From the NCBI GenBank assembly GCA_000310025.1, contig FN648564.1:567916-631915 (forward strand): a DNA stretch of 64,000 nt. Reading direction: 5' to 3'. Of the stretch, positions 12,010 through 25,400 are shown piece after piece. Numbering within the stretch: position 1 is the stretch's first letter; every line of letters starts with the position of its first letter. The notes beneath the pieces were generated by a model. It saw nothing but the letters and a program-made list of their open reading frames with translations, was not told the DNA's origin and did not search any database. Both the position numbers and the translations under genes were made by a program. This stretch comes from Ectocarpus siliculosus (taxonomy: Eukaryota > Sar > Phaeophyceae > Ectocarpales > Ectocarpaceae).

Positions 12010-14229
12010 TTTGTCGTCAGTGCTCGCGTGAGCGATTGTGCCGGGTAGGAGGAGCTGGCGCCAATCCGCGGTCACGCAGAAGGATTGCTCCTCCCCCTGA
12101 GGCCCCCCTACCCAAGCGCTCGCCTTCGATTATTTTCGTATTGGACAAAAAGTAGCTGTAGAGCCGCCCGTTGTACAGAAGACGATGGTTATATGTTGTC
12201 GGGTATACCACAGTAGGTGAACGGCGGCTTGCAGTGAACGAGGTTTTCAAATCGGGGGGTTGCTGGTCGGTATTTTTTTAAGGAAGGGACGCAAACCACG
12301 CTTTGCATGGAGTCGGTGTGGGATAGATGCATTCACACGCTCATCTTCCGGGTGTGTCGTTGTTTTCCGGTAGTCTAAACGCAACGCTGAAGTCATACGA
12401 GGCTTTGTTCGATGCAGCGTACGCCGACAACAGGAGTGAGGTTGGTCCATGAGTGACAAGAGTCGGGTGATGATAGAGTCGGGTGATGCACCATTTTGCG
12501 GTGGCGGGGTGGGGGGGCGAGGTGCTTGACTCTCCTGTAGATACAGCCTAAGTCGATAGTGGTTCTAGATGGTCGATGACTTGTACAAGGTGGGGTTCTA
12601 ACCCTTTCTTCGTGGAAGCGACGAAATTTCTTTGAAAAAATATCCTCGGCTTTCAGCCAGCCCCTTTCCTCTTTAGTAATCAACCGTGAGCAAACGATTT
12701 AGCGGTGCGATAACTCTCATCCACCCCCCCAGGATATCGGGATTGTTTTGTAGTTCAGCGGTAAGATGCGCCCTTTTTTTGGTCGTCCTTCCGTTACACC
12801 TGTTGCGCAGTACGAACCCCGTGAAGCAATACCGCCGCGGGTCCCCCGGTTGACAGGCGCAGAACTTGCCCTACAAGGGCGATAGACGTTGTGTGCGTCA
12901 TGCTTTTTTGGATCTGTCTTCAGCGTGTTTGGTGGTTTCTTTTTTATTCTTGGATTGTTTTTACCTACTTGTATACTTGGGCGTTTTCGTTTTGCAGGCG
13001 CGGCATTTGGATGTGGACAGCTGTTCTTTCGCGTGCAAATATCCGAGCCTCGTGACCCATGTGAATGAACTTGGAATGAAACTTGATGATTATTCATTTA
13101 TCGTCAAGAAGCGAACGTCACTTTTGTGGAATGACCGCGACTCCCTCTATGTTCCAGCATCGGTTTCCCTTCCTTGCCGTGTAATTCCTTGTAGTTCTTT
13201 CGGGAACCATCGCGCAGTAGACGGATGGTGTTTCGTGTAGCGTTTTCAGGCACGTCGCGTGTTGTCCTGCTGCGAAATTTCACTGCGCCGCATACGGCTC
13301 GGTGCCCAGGAGGAAGTGAAAATCCCACATCCCGACGACCTCGACGTCGGATTCGAGTCAATCTTGCTATGCATAGTGGCCGGCGTGCTGTGCCTTGTGG
13401 GGCATAGTACTCCGGGTTGACTTCGTTCGTTATAGCGACCGAAACGAGCGTCGCCACACTCAAAGCATCGTTCGGCGTCATGAACGAAGCAATACTACTG
13501 TTTGCCATCTGGCCTGTATTGAAAAAAAAGAACAAGTGTGCATCACGCCAGCAATCATCACGGCCGCACACCTGCCCCCCCCATTGTGCCACGACATTGT
13601 TGGACGGGACTACACTCTTCGCAAGCGAACCCACTGCTGTGTGGCCTACTACTGTGTACATCGAACTTCACTACTTACGCCCTCTTCTATCTTATGGCTG
13701 CGTATGCTCGAAGGTCACTCTCAAGGCGATCCTCCCCACAGAAACTGGTACAACATCGCAGAACGTGAGCCGGCATCGAAACATTGCAATTCATGGGAAC
13801 CTCAACCCTGCTCGTTTCGTGCGCCGAAGCACACCGTGCTGAACCACAAGTACTCATCGAGAGCACTACATATTTTAGTATACTACTTACAACAAACATG
13901 GGAAAAATTGACATAAAGTACGGAGTATCGCTTAGACGATGCGGCCGGCACACGCACCACTATTGGCTCCCCCTCAACAAACGCCCATATCGGGCAGGCA
14001 ATTTGTCCGTGTCATGCGCGAACACCCAAAACAGCAAACAAGCACGGCCCAAGAGCACGGAGAACGACCGCTGCTCGCTACTGCTGTGGGCGTATGATCA
14101 CAAGAAGAAGACTGAAACAAAGCCCAGGGGCGAAAAACATCAAATAACGCGGTCTCCCTTATCCAGAGGGTGTGTGGCACAAGTCAACCGACGACGTTTT
14201 CGAAAAAAAACTAAAGAGCAGAAGGAAAC
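12007..14229. other. Intergenic part of segmental duplication A; remnant of a plus-strand membrane-protein ORF
   Basis: From about 12721 the sequence aligns with 54998 onward in copy C. The counterpart of the copy C open frame (55544-55789) lies at about 13310-13500; its start (EEVKIPHPDDLDVGFES) is clear, but the frame is then lost relative to C. A tRNA-like A-box (TAGTTCAGCGGTAAGATG) is at about 12752. The 12007-12720 part shows nothing recognisable. Confidence 0.45.
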
Positions 14230-17228
14230 TTAAGACGTAGCCAGCTCATGAAACGGCTCTGGGCTTTCTGTGTCGAGGTACCACCCCCACACAAACACGC
14301 CTTCCAGTTTAACCTCGAAGCCCTTCTCCACGACGTGGAGAGAGTACCCGAAGCTAACGATCTCGTCGGCGCCATTACTGTCGACGCCGCCTTCGTTTTC
14401 CCTGCGCAGGCGGTGTCGACGGATGATTCTTCCCAGCGTCGCCAGCGAGTTCGCCTTCCTCAGCTGCTTCTCGACCCAGTTCCCTCGCCCCCCACTCTGG
14501 TCGAGGTTCTCGGCTTGTCTCCGAAGCGGGTTGCGCTTCTCCATGACGATTTGTCCCCCAATCGTCACCACCTGGACCGAGGGCGGCGGCAACATGGCGG
14601 AACGGTAAGTATCTCAAGTGTTGCAGTGTGGACGTCGTGCAACTCGGCAGCCTGTACTCTAGTCCAGAGTGCTGACCTCTACACTATAGTCCAGTGTACG
14701 AATGAGACTGTTCGATGATGCAATAGTACACGCGTTAGAGGGTGTTAGACGTGAGTTTCCTGCGGCACTTCATAGAACGAACATCAAAATGATAAACCCG
14801 GGCGTTGACCCGCGGTGCCGTGTTGGGTTAGGGACAAACAAGATAACGAAAAACGGGGAAGGGCAAAAATACTTGGCGTGGGAGCTCTAGAAATATAGAG
14901 TTCTTGATCTGCGTCGAGGAATGATATGAAGCGTCAAGAACAAAGCGTTATGAGCGGAGCGGTGCAGTCGGACGTACAGCACTCACTGCACACACACGCC
15001 ACGGCTGGGATTTTCCGAGGACCTACGAGAGAGAATGTACGGCTGTCGGGATACACGTGTTTGTGGGAATGCTAATTGCATGACCTCATGGCGATACTTG
15101 ATTCAAAGCAACCACAATCGATCAATTCCTTCCATTCCTTCCACTCACCACGTCCCCAGTCTTCGTAACCTGGAGCACGATGTCGTCCCCAAAGTACCGC
15201 TGCGGTGGGCTACTGGGGACGTTCTTGGCCACTGCTGTTGTTGCCTCACTTCCGTCGTCGTTGCTGCTGCTTCCGCCGGTACCGCTGCGTCTGTTTTCGT
15301 TGTCGTTGCTGTCTGTGGCCCTTCGGCCCTTCGATGAGCGGCTGCGGCGGCCCGCTGTTGAGGAAAGGTTGGGGAGAAGCCCAAGGCCAAGCGGTGCTGA
15401 CTCTTCGATTTCTTGCTTTGATTCAAAGTTCGTGTTAGGAATGTACGCCCCATCACACGGTTGGTAGCACAGACTTGTGAGCAAGGAATACGCATGTGCG
15501 TGTGTCAAGCTTGGTTGGGTTCTATCCTGGACCTAGAAGTGAAAACGTTTCGACGGCAACAAACATACAACGAGAGTAACAACATTATCCCTGACAGCAA
15601 GGATTTTCCGAACTCGTGTGCCAAAATTTGGAGTGCCACGAAGATTTCCCCCCCCCCGTTCTAGCGAAAAACACCAACAATCCCATACTTACAACTTTCG
15701 AATTAAGTTCACGTAGGACTCACGTACCACGGGTGTAATCCCCCCCCCCCCGCAACAACCGATTCTCTTGGTCAAAACAACTCAAGTATTTCGCGGTCTC
15801 GCGTCACCATCGCATCCAGCCGCGGCAAGGCGTAAACCTGAAAGCCAGTGGGGGAGGGGAGTGAAACAAAGGGCTTCCTAACAAATCCAGGGGCAAAGAA
15901 AGCAAGTTTAAACGCACCTTCAGCCGACCTCTCTGGCTGCTGCTGCGGGACCTTCTCCTCCTCGTCCTCGTCCTTGTCCTTGTTCACGTCCGACTTCTTC
16001 TTCCTCTCTCGAAGAAACTCTTGGAGTGTTCTCTCCATCTCGGCGACGACGTCTGCTGTCGGTTCCGTGGCCTCTCTCTCTTCGTCCTCGAGCACCTTCG
16101 ACAGTTCAAACCGTTTCCTCCTGCCGGGGAAGGAGCGCATGGCCTGTGCCGGATCGGCGGCGGCCAGTACCTTGAGATCGGCGCGCGGGTCTCCACCGTC
16201 GTAGTCGGGGTTCAGGCCCGACAAGATGTTTTCCGTGCTGACTGTCCCCGAGGGTCGGTTCTCGACGGCTTGGACCATCTCGTCGCGGAAAAACCGGTAC
16301 CGCTGCGGGCCTGTGTGAAGCAAGCTGCCATCGAACCCCATGGCCATCACGTGCTTCTCGTCCAGACTGGTCATCGTGGACGGGAAGCGTAGCTCCTCGC
16401 CCACCTGTCCGAATCGTCAGAAAGTCAGCAAACGCGGACAACAAACGTAGGCGCAAGATTGAGAACGCTACAACAGCAAGCACATCGCGTTGGCAAACGT
16501 GGTCATGTGCGCATACCGCGCGAAGGGGAGGGGAGGGGAGGGGGGGGGAGGAGGGATGAGCAATACATCGGGCACAAGAGATACTACAACCACGTGATGA
16601 ACGGAAGAGACGTGTCCGCGAAAAGTAACTGGAGGAAACCGAACGGCCAAACATCAGAAAAGAACAGGCAGGCAGCCAGAAAACGAAGCGGAAGCAGCAT
16701 CGAGCGTCATCCGTACCACTACAGCAGACCGGTGGCTAGACAAAAGACGGGTCTAACCAGGCAACCTGAGCCCAGCCAGAAGCTATCACATCTACCGTGC
16801 ACTCGTTTCGAAACGAAAAAACGCAAGTTCTAGCGGGGTTTCAGGCTTGAGGGCATCTTCCGTGAAGGGAAGTTGTCATTCACCGTAATGTAGGACGGAC
16901 TTAGTAGCTGTCGGTCTTGGAACGTGTGCTGAGCTGATGGAGAAAACAACGAAGAAAACTCCCCAACAGTGGAAGAGGGCGGTGTGGTTCCCGCGCGCTG
17001 CCTGCCCTGCTGCTGCTCGCCCTGCTGTTCCTGGTGCTGCTGTTCGTGGTGCTGCTGCTCGAGCTGCCGCCGTGCACGAAGCCGGCTGGGGACGTGCAGC
17101 CGCATCCAGGAGGGGTTCTCCGGGTAGGGTATCAAGACGGCCGACATGCCGGAGGCCGTGTAGCGGGCGTGGCAGTCGAAGAAGAACTCGCCTCCCGTCT
17201 GAACATGCACCAGGGAGTTGTTGTCTTC
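14230..17228 (-). CDS. Gene A C-terminal module: exons 16884-17228, 15918-16404, 15149-15411, 14230-14571
   Basis: The first exon starts EDNNSLVHVQTGGEF, has a Gln/His/Glu-rich linker and ends SPSYIT at a GTGAAT donor; this donor keeps phase 0 and avoids an in-frame stop further on. The second (VGEELRFPSTMTSLDEKHV) has a charged segment (ERKKKSDVNKDKDEDE). The phase-1 splice to the third exon is inferred. The last exon has VVTIGGQIVMEKRNP and FGYSLHVVEKGFEVKLEG. Copy C matches every border but splices to a further exon, whereas A reads to a stop with a changed C terminus. Confidence 0.7.
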
Positions 17229-20200
17229 CTGTGATTGATATAACGAGAGAGAAGCGATACCGGGGGTCGTCGAGCGAATGGGGAAATAAGAAAGGTAATT
17301 TGTGGCGCAATGGAGCCGGCATTCCGTTCCTACCGCCTCATCTACAGAACGTATTGTGTGTCTGTGACAATGGTTGTTCGATTAAATACGTTTAGCGGAA
17401 GGAAGATCACGGCGTGCCGCCTCGAAGTTTGATATGGCGGACACAGTGCGACTCTCTCACCGGACGAAAAAAACAAAAAAACAACGTATGCATCACACCA
17501 GTTCCGCTCAGGTCGCTCCAAGCATTGCCAAGCGAGAACAAGCGTCACTTGGAACGTGCTGCTTCGAAGCATGTGGTAGAGGAAGCAATACTTGGAGATT
17601 TCGAGCAAGAAATGGGGAATCCTGTAGATTTCCACCGACCTTCAACATGGGTGAATCAACTCAGCGTTTCATGTCTCGGCACAACTAGAGGCAAAGAGAC
17701 GGTGGTTCTAGCCAATCGTGATACCTACTCGGCGCATATTGAAGAGAGGGGAGGCGAAGGGTAGTTTTTCGTCCTTATTTGCCCTGTAACCACTTCTAGA
17801 CGCTCAGAGTTAGTCGCGACGGCAAGCGAACAACGAACACCAGCAAACAAATGACCATCCACAACAGTCGCCATGGTAACATCACGACAGCACACATGAC
17901 TATGCACCTCATATCCATCCTGGGGAGTTGGGCCCTGCCCGTGGGCGTGCAGTCCCACGTATCCCTGACGCTCCACGGTGAAAATCGCTCCGGAGACCCC
18001 CTGCAACACGGGAACACCAGCAGCAGCATCGCCTTGCTACGTTAAATTCAAACATGACTATTTGGGAGCACCAGAATTGCCACAACAACAACAACAACAA
18101 CAACAACAACATGAACAAGAAAAAGCGAGGGTTTTACGGACAAAATAACGTGCAAGCATCTGGCCGCCAACGTGCCTTGGTGAGTATTTCAAAGACGAGA
18201 GGTAGTCTTCCATCACATACACCCAGCTAACTTGCGTGGTTGCCTGCAAAGTATGGCCTACCGAACCTCGATATTTTTTTAAGAGCTAACAAAGCCCCTC
18301 ACCGGCCTGCCCACTATACCGCACTGCTTGTTTCGCCCCCGTTTGCACAAACGCACACATACATACCTCGAGCTTTTCCACGCGCATCGTGGAGACGCCG
18401 AACCTCAGCTTAGCGTTCTCCTTGACGTGGAAGCGAACACCCTCCAAGTGTAGGACGGGTGTCTGGGAGAGGATGATCAATTCCTCGGTGATCTCGAGCA
18501 GCTGCAAAAAATGTATTGGTTGTGGGGAGGTGGGACATCAGTGGGAGGGAAGGGAAGAGGGTGGAGGGTAGAGGGTAGCCGAAAGAAAGAACGACACAGC
18601 TGTGTGCGGGGGATGCCCTGATTGCTGTAGCTGTTGCTGTTGTTGCTGCTGCTGCCGCTTTGGTTCGTTTTGCCGTTGCATCTCATGGCAGGAGAATTTC
18701 TACCTAGGAAAACAAATAAGGACACCATAATAAAGAGGGACACACCCGAAACATTTGGCGGGCGGAGAGAGTGAGATCGAGAGAGAGAGAAAAATACATG
18801 ACGTGGAATGAAGGATCCATTCTTCGATTTCCTTCACACCGTCGTAAAAAAAAAAACTCACCGTCTCCTCCCGGCACACGATGTCGCCCGTGATGAGCAG
18901 GACTCCATTCATTCGCGTTCGACCCGAGCGGAGTTTGTCGCAAGAGTCGATTGCTTGGCCCGGGAGTTTCTCAATCTCGTCGGAGGAAGGAAAACGGCGG
19001 CGCCTAGCCTTAGCTTTAGCTTTCGCTCGAGCGTTGGCTTTAGCTTTCGCGTTAGCTTTTGCGTTAGCTTTCGCGTTAGCTCTAGCGTTAGCTTTTGCGT
19101 TGGTGCTGGTGTCGTCGTCGGTGTTGGTGCCGCTGTCGGGGTCGGCGTAGGAGTTGGTTTTTGTGTCGTCGTCCCCAGTCGTGGAAGCAGGAGGATCGGT
19201 GGAGGGAATGGGGGCGGGGGTCGAGTCGTGTCGCTGCGGGTCCTGGTCGGGCATGGAGACGACGGTGATGCTGGAGGCCGTGTAGCCGACAGCGGCCTCG
19301 AAGCGCGTTTTTGCGCCCTCCTTGGCACGCACGAGAGAGTGCGTGTCCTCCTGTTGGTAGCAACAAGGGGAACACAGCGAGGGCCACACATGTGAAGGCA
19401 GGCAGGCAGGCAGACTGACGGACATACGAAATACAGACGTGAGGACTGATGAGGAGCGACACAGCGAGATGCTGAGACAGCGAGGTAGAATCTGGGAATG
19501 ACCGAGAGCGGGAAGCACGACGAGAGGAGGGAGAGGGAAAGGGGGGGGGGGGTGATGGACTGCATCTCTTGGCTCAAGAGGTAAACACCATGTCAATCGC
19601 GAACGGTCACGGTGCATGGGATGTTAGCGGACCTTGTCTGCTGGCCGCCAAATGTTGAGGCGGTCCCCTTTGGGTCGAGGGAAAACCAATCTGTGGCCCA
19701 AGCGCGCGAACGGCGTGGAACAATATGCTCCACTTGATTTTTCTACCTGTTGCCTGTCTGTCAAAGTGGATGCGTGCGTTCAGATTATTTGCGGTGGAAC
19801 AGTGAAATTTCCAAACACACACCAGAGACACGCAGAATGTGTGTGTGTGAGAGAGGAGGGAAGCAATTGTTACGAAGATCCGCAGATGAGGTATGCAAGT
19901 GGAGCGATAGAGAGGGGCCGAGAGAGCTACAGATGGCACCACAGCATGAGGTGTTAAACAAAACCCCAGTCCATATCTGCCATGGTATACTCACTCGAGG
20001 CTCCTGACACATGATGTCGCCTCTGACAGACACCCTGCCGTAAAACGGGTTGCGGTCGAACTCCAGCTGGTCGCACGAGACAAGGAGCAAGGATTGGGCG
20101 CCGTCGACGGCGAGAAGCCCCTGGTTCGTGGCTGCGGTGGTGGTGGTGTCGCCCCCTGTGGTAGCCAAGTAAGGCTGGTCGGAGGGCGTCGAGTTGTCTC

Positions 20201-20806
20201 GCTGCGGGTTCTGGTCGGGTGTGGAGACGACAGTGATGCTGACGGCCGTGTAGCGGACGGCGGCTTCGAAGTTCAATTTTGCGCCCTCCTTCGCACGCAC
20301 CAGAGAGTGCGTGTCCACCTGTCGGCATGGCCAACACGGGAAACACGGGGGGGGGCAGACACAGGCACAGGTTTAGCCGGATGGCCGGACAGGCCGAAAT
20401 CAAGCAGATGGAAAGACCGGAGAAGAGACAGGCAACGAGAGAACGAGGCTGTGAGGTTAGGTGCGGGAATGGCCGAGAGCAGAGAAAACAAGAGCAAGAG
20501 GGGTGTGTGTGCCCATACGTTCATAGTCGTGCATGCCGTAGTCTTACGACGATTGATCCCCAGCCGGGACGGAGCACGCCGGGTTCTCACCGGACCAGGT
20601 TCTCACATCACCAACCACGAAGCGCCCTGAGGTATTCGGCGAGGCGCATGAAGGGTGCGCTTCATCCTGCTAAGGGTGTTGGGCATCTTGTGCTTACTTC
20701 CTTGCGTACGGATGACAGCTGCTAATGACTAAATTTAAAGGCTTTTGTGGCTTTTTCGATTGAAACAATCCGATGTCAAAGGCAGCGACGTGGCCATAGC
20801 AAACAA

Positions 20807-20887
<81 letters not shown>

Positions 20888-22428
20888 CGACAGCAGCAGC
20901 AGCAGCAGCAGCAGCAAAAAAAATAGCAACAACATCATTCTCACGTCCGTGGAATCCTCGGGGAACGGAATACACTCGTCAGCATACAGCCCTAGGGCGC
21001 CTTGCGGCTCGACCGCGAAGATCCCGCCAGACTGCCCCTGCCAGGCGGAACCAAGAGCAACGACAGCATCGAAAATGTCATTATCATCACAAACACATCA
21101 ATCACAAATAGCAGCAATACCGCAGCGATGGAATTATTCCCGAGAGGCCGTTGATTCCCGTCGCAAGGAGGTTCAAAGTGGTTCAATGTAGTTGGACTGC
21201 TGTTGACATCTTTCGACGTTTCGGTACACACCGGAGATGAACACGGCGAAACGCCTCCTTGCACGCCAGCAATTTGCTACAATCTTTGACTTTGAAGTAT
21301 GTTGCCCTACGATCGCTCCACGGAACCAGTTTTGTATGCCTCCGCGCCGACCGCAAGAGTGCGAGTCTGTCGGGAATGGGATGATGGTGGTTGCGTCGAA
21401 ATCCGAAATTTTCTCTCGAACGGATTACTTTGATGGTGGCCGTCTACATCTCCGAAGCTTTCTTGCGAAAAGGTTACCGTAGTTTGGAGTTGCAGCGTTT
21501 GGGAGGCCGAAATAAAGCTGTTCCCTTCGACTTCAGAGGGAAAAAATTCAAAAGCTATGTGGACTTGTTTCTACGATAACGACTAATGTCATCGACTCTC
21601 GGTTTGGCGATGGAGCGTCTGGCGGCTACTCCTTTTGCCCTTTCTTTTGGTAAAGCCGATCGATACCTTTGGCCCAGACAAAGTGCGGAAGGGGGCGGAA
21701 TCACGCAAATCGCGCCACCTTCTCGTGCGTAACAAGCGACATACAATATTTAGGGCAACCGGCGGAACAGACAAAGGGGAAAGAGGTGTTGTCGTTTCTT
21801 TACCCCCCCTAAGACTTTTCCTCGAAGTCCTATGACCAAAGTTTTCAAACCAAGCCTCATCACCTGTGTGGGTAGGGAAAGGCAAGAAAATCGAGCATCT
21901 CGCCGGACGCTCCACCCACACGACGAAGAGATCCTCAACTTAGAGCCGGTGTATGCGCCATTTGCCTTCAACCTTGAGACGATCCAACACAACGTACAGC
22001 TCTTCCCCCTTGCTCACGTCCCCGGTATTGGTGTCTTCTGACTAATAATGTGTCTCCCACACACACACGCTGTTTGATACCGCATGGCTGAGAGAAAACT
22101 TGTAGCTCCCCTCCCTCACCGCTGTCCTCATCGACAAAAAAACAAAACAAAAAGAGACGCAAGAATGCGCAGGTTTTACCTCGAGCGTTTCCAGGTGCAT
22201 CGTGGGTATGCCGAACGTCAACGACCCGGTCTCCCGCACGTAGAACGTGACCCCCTTGAACCAAAGAGTGGGAATCTTGGAAATGAAGTACGCCTTCTTG
22301 CTCACCTCAATCGTCTGCGTTGGGTTGTGAGTAGCGAGCAAACAGGAGGGAAGGAGGAGGGTGTACAGTGGCAAAAGCGGCATGGGATCGAGGGAGTGGC
22401 GAATGGTTGTGTAGATCTCGTACGTTGA

Positions 22429-22477
<49 letters not shown>

Positions 22478-25400
22478 GATTCGTTGTTGGTGGAGAGGGC
22501 GTTGGTAATGTAGTCTTGGCGTTTCAAGTACGGTTGACTTGCCGAACGTGTGTAAGAAAAAAAAAACCTGGGTGTAGACTGGCAGTTCAGTTCAATCCTA
22601 ACGTATGGAGCGATCGAAAAGGATGTCCCCCATTCAGCGATGCTCGAATTCATTTGCGGTGGACATGGACATGACCTAGAGCACCTCGGTCAAATACACC
22701 TGTCGCTGCCAAAACCCCCAAGATAAGAAGAAAGTCTCAACTAGTTTATCATCGCCTGCGTTCAACACATGGGCAGTGGAAAAATGCCACTGCTACCAAA
22801 CAAGAGCTATGGAAAGAGTGTGTGTGGGAGAGAGAGGAGGGGACATTTGACATCGCAGCACGAGTTAGTACGCAAACAAAACCAATTCGAACAGTAAAGG
22901 GGTCCTCACCCGAAGTGGGAGGGGGGGGGAGAGAGAGAGTGCGAAGCGAGACGACAACGAGGCACAAGCTTTTTTTTCAAAACAAATCAAGCTGTCGAGG
23001 GAAGAGAGTGCTGAACTCTTCTCGCATTAAAAACCGAAGGCAAAGTACCGCAGGAGGGGCGGGTAGAGAGGGGCTCTTCTGTGTGACCACGGGTTGGAGT
23101 AAACGGCACTACAGGTAGTGCTGTGAGCGCTGATTTGAAGCCAAGACAAAAAAAAAAAAACTGTCAAGGAGTACTGTACTCACTCGCGCCTCCTGGCAAA
23201 TGACGTGGTCCGTGACTACAACGATGCCGTACACCGGGGTCCAGCCGGCTGTCAGGTCGTCACACGAGTTCAGGGTCGACGCCACGATGTTGTCAATGTC
23301 GTCGATCCGAGGCAGGCCCTGGTGTGTGCCGGCATCGGTGTTGTCCCCTGTGACAGAGGAGGAGGGCTGGTCGGGTGGGTTGTTGGAGCTGTTTATGGTG
23401 TTGATATTGTTGTTGTTGAGGGGCTGCTGTTGCTGGTGCTGCTGTAGCTGCTGCTTTCCCTTGAGGTTGAGGTTGGGGTTGGCGACACCGTCTTGCCCCA
23501 TGGTAGATGAGGAAGATGGGGGGGGTGCGCTGGGTGGATTGTCTTCTTGGTGCTGCTGGTGTTGCTCAGACGATGGGTTGGTGTTGGTGTCGTCGTCGGG
23601 ATTGATGCCACTGTCGGGCTCGGTGTGGGAGTTGGCACCGTTCTCGGCCGCATTCATGGCAGAACGTTGCTCGGTGGAAGGGCGGGGCTCTTGCTGCTGC
23701 GGCTGCTGTTGTTGCTGTTGCTGAAAGAGTCCACGAATAGAGAAAGGAAGGGGAGGGTATGGTCGTGTTACGTTGATTTTCGATCACCTCGTCCTTAGCC
23801 TCTGGTGTACCATACATTTTCATAACCATACGACAGCGTCATTTCTAGGCACAAACTCGTCAATCAATGTCTGTCTGTGCGGTGATGAAGGAAGGAGGGA
23901 GGCAAGAATGGACGTCTCCAACGAGGAGGGGTGAATCGCGCAACACAAACGGCAAGGACCAGCCAACATCTGTGTCCGCCAGCACAACCGTCTTAAGCTT
24001 CAACGGAAAGAGGAAAGACCATATGCAAACACGGTACTACCCGCGGGTGATGAAAGAGAGAGAAGGGGGGGGGTCAAGAGGAAGTCGTGATGATGCCGGG
24101 TCATCACCCTCCTCCTCTTGGTACACGTGCACCACCAAAATGCACAAGAAACCTCTCCCTCTCACCCGCTCCTCGTCAACAACACCAGCGTTGGCATCAC
24201 CGGGGCCAGCAGCGTTGTGGTTGTCGTCCGTGGCCGTAGACGGGTGCTCCACGGTGGATCGGTGAGTGCCTCTGTTGCTCTCGTCCTTGTGGTTCTTCTC
24301 CTTCTTGTTGTCCTTCTTCTTCTCCTCCTCGTTCCTCATGGAGATCGTCATAGTCGAGGCCGTGAAGCTGGCCTTACCGTCGAGCTCGAACCTCCCCTCC
24401 TTCTTCAGGGCCATGAGAGAGTGCACGTCCTCCTGGGGCGACGATCGGGATGGAGAGAGAGGGGGGGGGGGGGGGGTGAGCTGGTTCTAAGCTTTCTGGC
24501 CTGCAAGCCCAGACACGACCTTGACAACATCCGGTGACACGCCGGCCAAACGAGGCTGAACACACAGCACAGAAGTAAGGGAGGTCTCTTCGCCCATGAA
24601 CCTATGTACATGTACCTCATTGGTGTTGCCGAAAAACAAAAAACAATTTCCGAGACAACAAAACAAAACCTGATGTGTTGGTCGATGCCAGCGTACGAAG
24701 ACGAGGAAGCACCAAACATCCTTACGGACTGAGCTTGACAACAGTAGCCTCGAAAAGAGCAAGACCCACAAAACCAAAGCACCACCAACAATGCCAAAAA
24801 AGGTCAATGCCATTGCCATGTAGAATAACACCACCGAAACAAAACATCCTAGGGCATACCATACCATACCATAAGCACTAACCTCCGTGCCGTTGTCGGG
24901 CGATGGGCTCCCCATGTCAGCACTTATTGCCAGGACACCTTGGGGCTCCACCGTGAAGAGCTCGCCGGATTCCCCCTGCGCGGCGGAAATAACAGGAAGG
25001 AAGGAAGGAAGGCTTCGGTCAAAGAAACGGCTTCTTTCGTTTCGGGACAAACGTACAAGCACCAATCTACCAACAACCACCACCACAACCTTGCAACAGC
25101 GAAGACACCGAAGAACAGCAATCGCAACCACAGCCACAGCTGTAGCATCGGCTATCACGACCACACGGGAAGACCATGCAGCACACTTCAAGTGACGTCG
25201 TGTGTCCTGCCAACGGATTTTCGTGTGTGCGGTATCCTCCTGTCCTCCCCCGACCCCTCCCTTTTCGTTGTTGTTGTATCAAAAATCCCATTTTATAGGT
25301 CGAACTTTCTCGGAGAGAAAAAGAGGAAGAGAATCGGGGCGGGCCTCCTCCTGCCCCGCCAACATGAATCCGGATGATCGGGAAAACACGGCCAGAACTC

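Larger units (their letters stand above)
12721..19760. repeat. Segmental duplication, left member of the A/C pair
   Basis: Continuous alignment by eye with 54998-62340 covers the last modules of the modular gene, their introns and the flanking non-coding DNA. Similarity resumes at about 20930-22310 against 62410-63700. The interval 19745-20930 has no counterpart in C. Exons are more similar than most introns, except for a nearly identical tract around 16680-17230. Confidence 0.85.

Noticed and set aside
16830-16884. Reading the a-type exon on to an in-frame stop at 16830 as the end of gene A
   Set aside because: A GTGAAT donor at 16884 keeps phase 0 and joins cleanly to the next exon at 16404; the following exons are conserved between A and C.
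18058-18249. Cys-rich frame (poly-Cys) at a CAA/TTG repeat
   Set aside because: Product of a short AAC microsatellite; no gene.
18808-19395. Plus-strand open frame of 195 codons, and a similar one at 61422-62006
   Set aside because: Antisense shadow of the module 6 a exon; its Val/Gly-rich pattern comes from the complementary Ala-Lys repeat.
20694-20975. Poly-Ala, poly-Leu and poly-Ser open frames
   Set aside because: All arise from the CAG array read in different frames; no unique protein sequence.
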